Positions 63,320 to 64,000 of a DNA stretch of 64,000 nt are shown here, piece by piece (positions within the stretch are counted from its first letter, which is position 1; the number at the start of each line of letters is the position of its first letter). The notes under the pieces are model-generated. The model made no database searches. It was not told the DNA's origin and worked only from the letters and a program-made list of their open reading frames with translations. The stretch is from Alteracholeplasma palmae J233 (GTDB taxonomy: Bacteria > Bacillota_I > Bacilli_A > Acholeplasmatales > Acholeplasmataceae): positions 1,027,499-1,091,498 of the forward strand of contig NC_022538.1 of NCBI RefSeq assembly GCF_000968055.1, given 5' to 3'. Made by a program: the position numbers and the translations under genes.

Positions 63320-63961
63320 TTATACGTATGCTTGAACTCCATCTTTTAGATCCTTTTTTTCATTTATTATTATAATAAAAATGAAGTTTAACAATAGGAC
63401 TAGACAGCCTAAAATATAAGCAAGAATTATTTCTTCATTATAAACGTTATCCTTATAGAAATCCATAGCTTCAAATGCGATACCTGCATCTACTGCCATT
63501 AAAAACCAAACTGTAACTTTCAAAAATTTATTTATATTTTTTATATTTGATTCTGCAAAATAGAAAAAAGAAATCACTATAGAGTATAGAAAGATTGTTT
63601 TATTAAATATATTTATGATTTCAAAAAAAGTAAGATTTGTTTCTATATTCTTATTATAGTTTAGTGTGTAAAAACAAACGCTTATACCAATCACAGTTGA
63701 TATATATATTAAGTATTCTAGAATAAATGTTAGCATAATCTTAATTTTACTATAAGGAATAAAAATCATTTTTGATTTTCTTAAATATAATTTAAATGCA
63801 ATATTTAAAACTATAAAAATATTTATAGATAAAATGACAATTTTTGCAATATCGTGTGGCATAAAATACGTTCCAATCATAACTAATAGCGAAGTCGATA
63901 TAATACTATAAGTGTATTTATTAAAAATCTTACTTAGATTATAGTTTAGAATTTTTAGCAT
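63320..63961 (-). CDS. Six-helix membrane protein, possibly an ABC-2-like permease
   Basis: The 213-residue protein has about six hydrophobic helices and basic loops (KLYLRKSKMIF), with no recognised motif. AAGGAG precedes the ATG. Its start overlaps the end of another frame entering from the window edge, suggesting an operon. Small ABC-2 permeases have this shape, but the assignment is an inference. It is convergent with the recombinase gene. Confidence 0.55.
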   Translation of the reverse strand: MLKILNYNLSKIFNKYTYSIISTSLLVMIGTYFMPHDIAKIVILSINIFIVLNIAFKLYLRKSKMIFIPYSKIKIMLTFILEYLIYISTVIGISVCFYTLNYNKNIETNLTFFEIINIFNKTIFLYSIVISFFYFAESNIKNINKFLKVTVWFLMAVDAGIAFEAMDFYKDNVYNEEIILAYILGCLVLLLNFIFIIIINEKKDLKDGVQAYV

Positions 63962-64000
63962 TTTTTATAAAGCTCCTTGTAGTACTGATCAATAGATAGT
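63955..64000 (-). CDS. C-terminal end of an unknown upstream gene
   Basis: Fourteen residues LSIDQYYKELYKKC precede TAA at 63955 and overlap the next start (ATGCTAA). Such tails occur in ABC transporter ATPases, but too little is visible to name it. Confidence 0.35.
   Translation of the reverse strand, partial: LSIDQYYKELYKKC

Overview
The window comes from an AT-rich, low-GC bacterium that reads TGA as a stop: several neighbouring genes are joined by ATGA stop/start overlaps. There are no murein genes beside rsmH, carbohydrate uptake is rich, and a mevalonate operon and an acyl-ACP thioesterase are present. Together these suggest a wall-less Acholeplasma-type mollicute. The family assignment is an inference from gene content. 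No rRNA, tRNA, CRISPR array or transposase was found.

Layout. 1-8 kb: the start of mutS2, an RNase HIII with an altered active-site motif, a GH3 glucosidase with its ABC ATPase, a small PucR-type regulator, a frameshifted membrane protein and a ROK sugar kinase. 8-18 kb: a nucleoside deoxyribosyltransferase, an ABC-2 exporter operon with a membrane-bound XRE regulator, guaC, a thioesterase, and the mevalonate operon mvaK1-mvaD-mvaK2-fni. 18-27 kb: an intracellular pectinesterase, a glutathione peroxidase, and a LacI-controlled operon with a sugar-binding lipoprotein, two permeases and a GH94 phosphorylase. 29-42 kb: housekeeping operons (lspA-rluD; T-box-GNAT-hisS-aspS-msrA-comEB-PDZ/Lon protease; apt-rel-dtd-AI-2E permease; rarA). 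42-50 kb: a secreted PPC-domain protein and two sugar-acid/sugar operons. 50-61 kb: nadD-nadE-mnmA-recD2, a Fur-type regulator, mgsA, rsmH, gmk-rpoZ, rqcH and sodA.

Sugar genes probably work together. The LacI operon imports a disaccharide and cleaves it with phosphate. It has no ATPase of its own, so the MalK-type ATPase next to the GH3 enzyme may energise it. The ROK kinase, which has a similar operator-like site, could phosphorylate the free hexose that is released.

The most unusual content is a duplicated cassette at 27.5-29.2 kb and 60.9-62.7 kb. Each copy encodes a small two-helix membrane protein and an AAA-type ATPase on the minus strand. Each lies behind a 108-bp segment bounded by the same 16-bp near-palindromes, TAAAGGT-AC-ACCTTTA and its inverse, placed exactly 124 bp apart centre to centre. 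The segment of copy 2 aligns with that of copy 1 only after inversion. Each carries an extended -10 promoter, facing away from the genes in copy 1 and toward them in copy 2. A serine recombinase gene lies beside copy 2. I read this as a pair of promoter-inversion switches controlling a membrane protein/ATPase system of unknown, possibly defensive, function.
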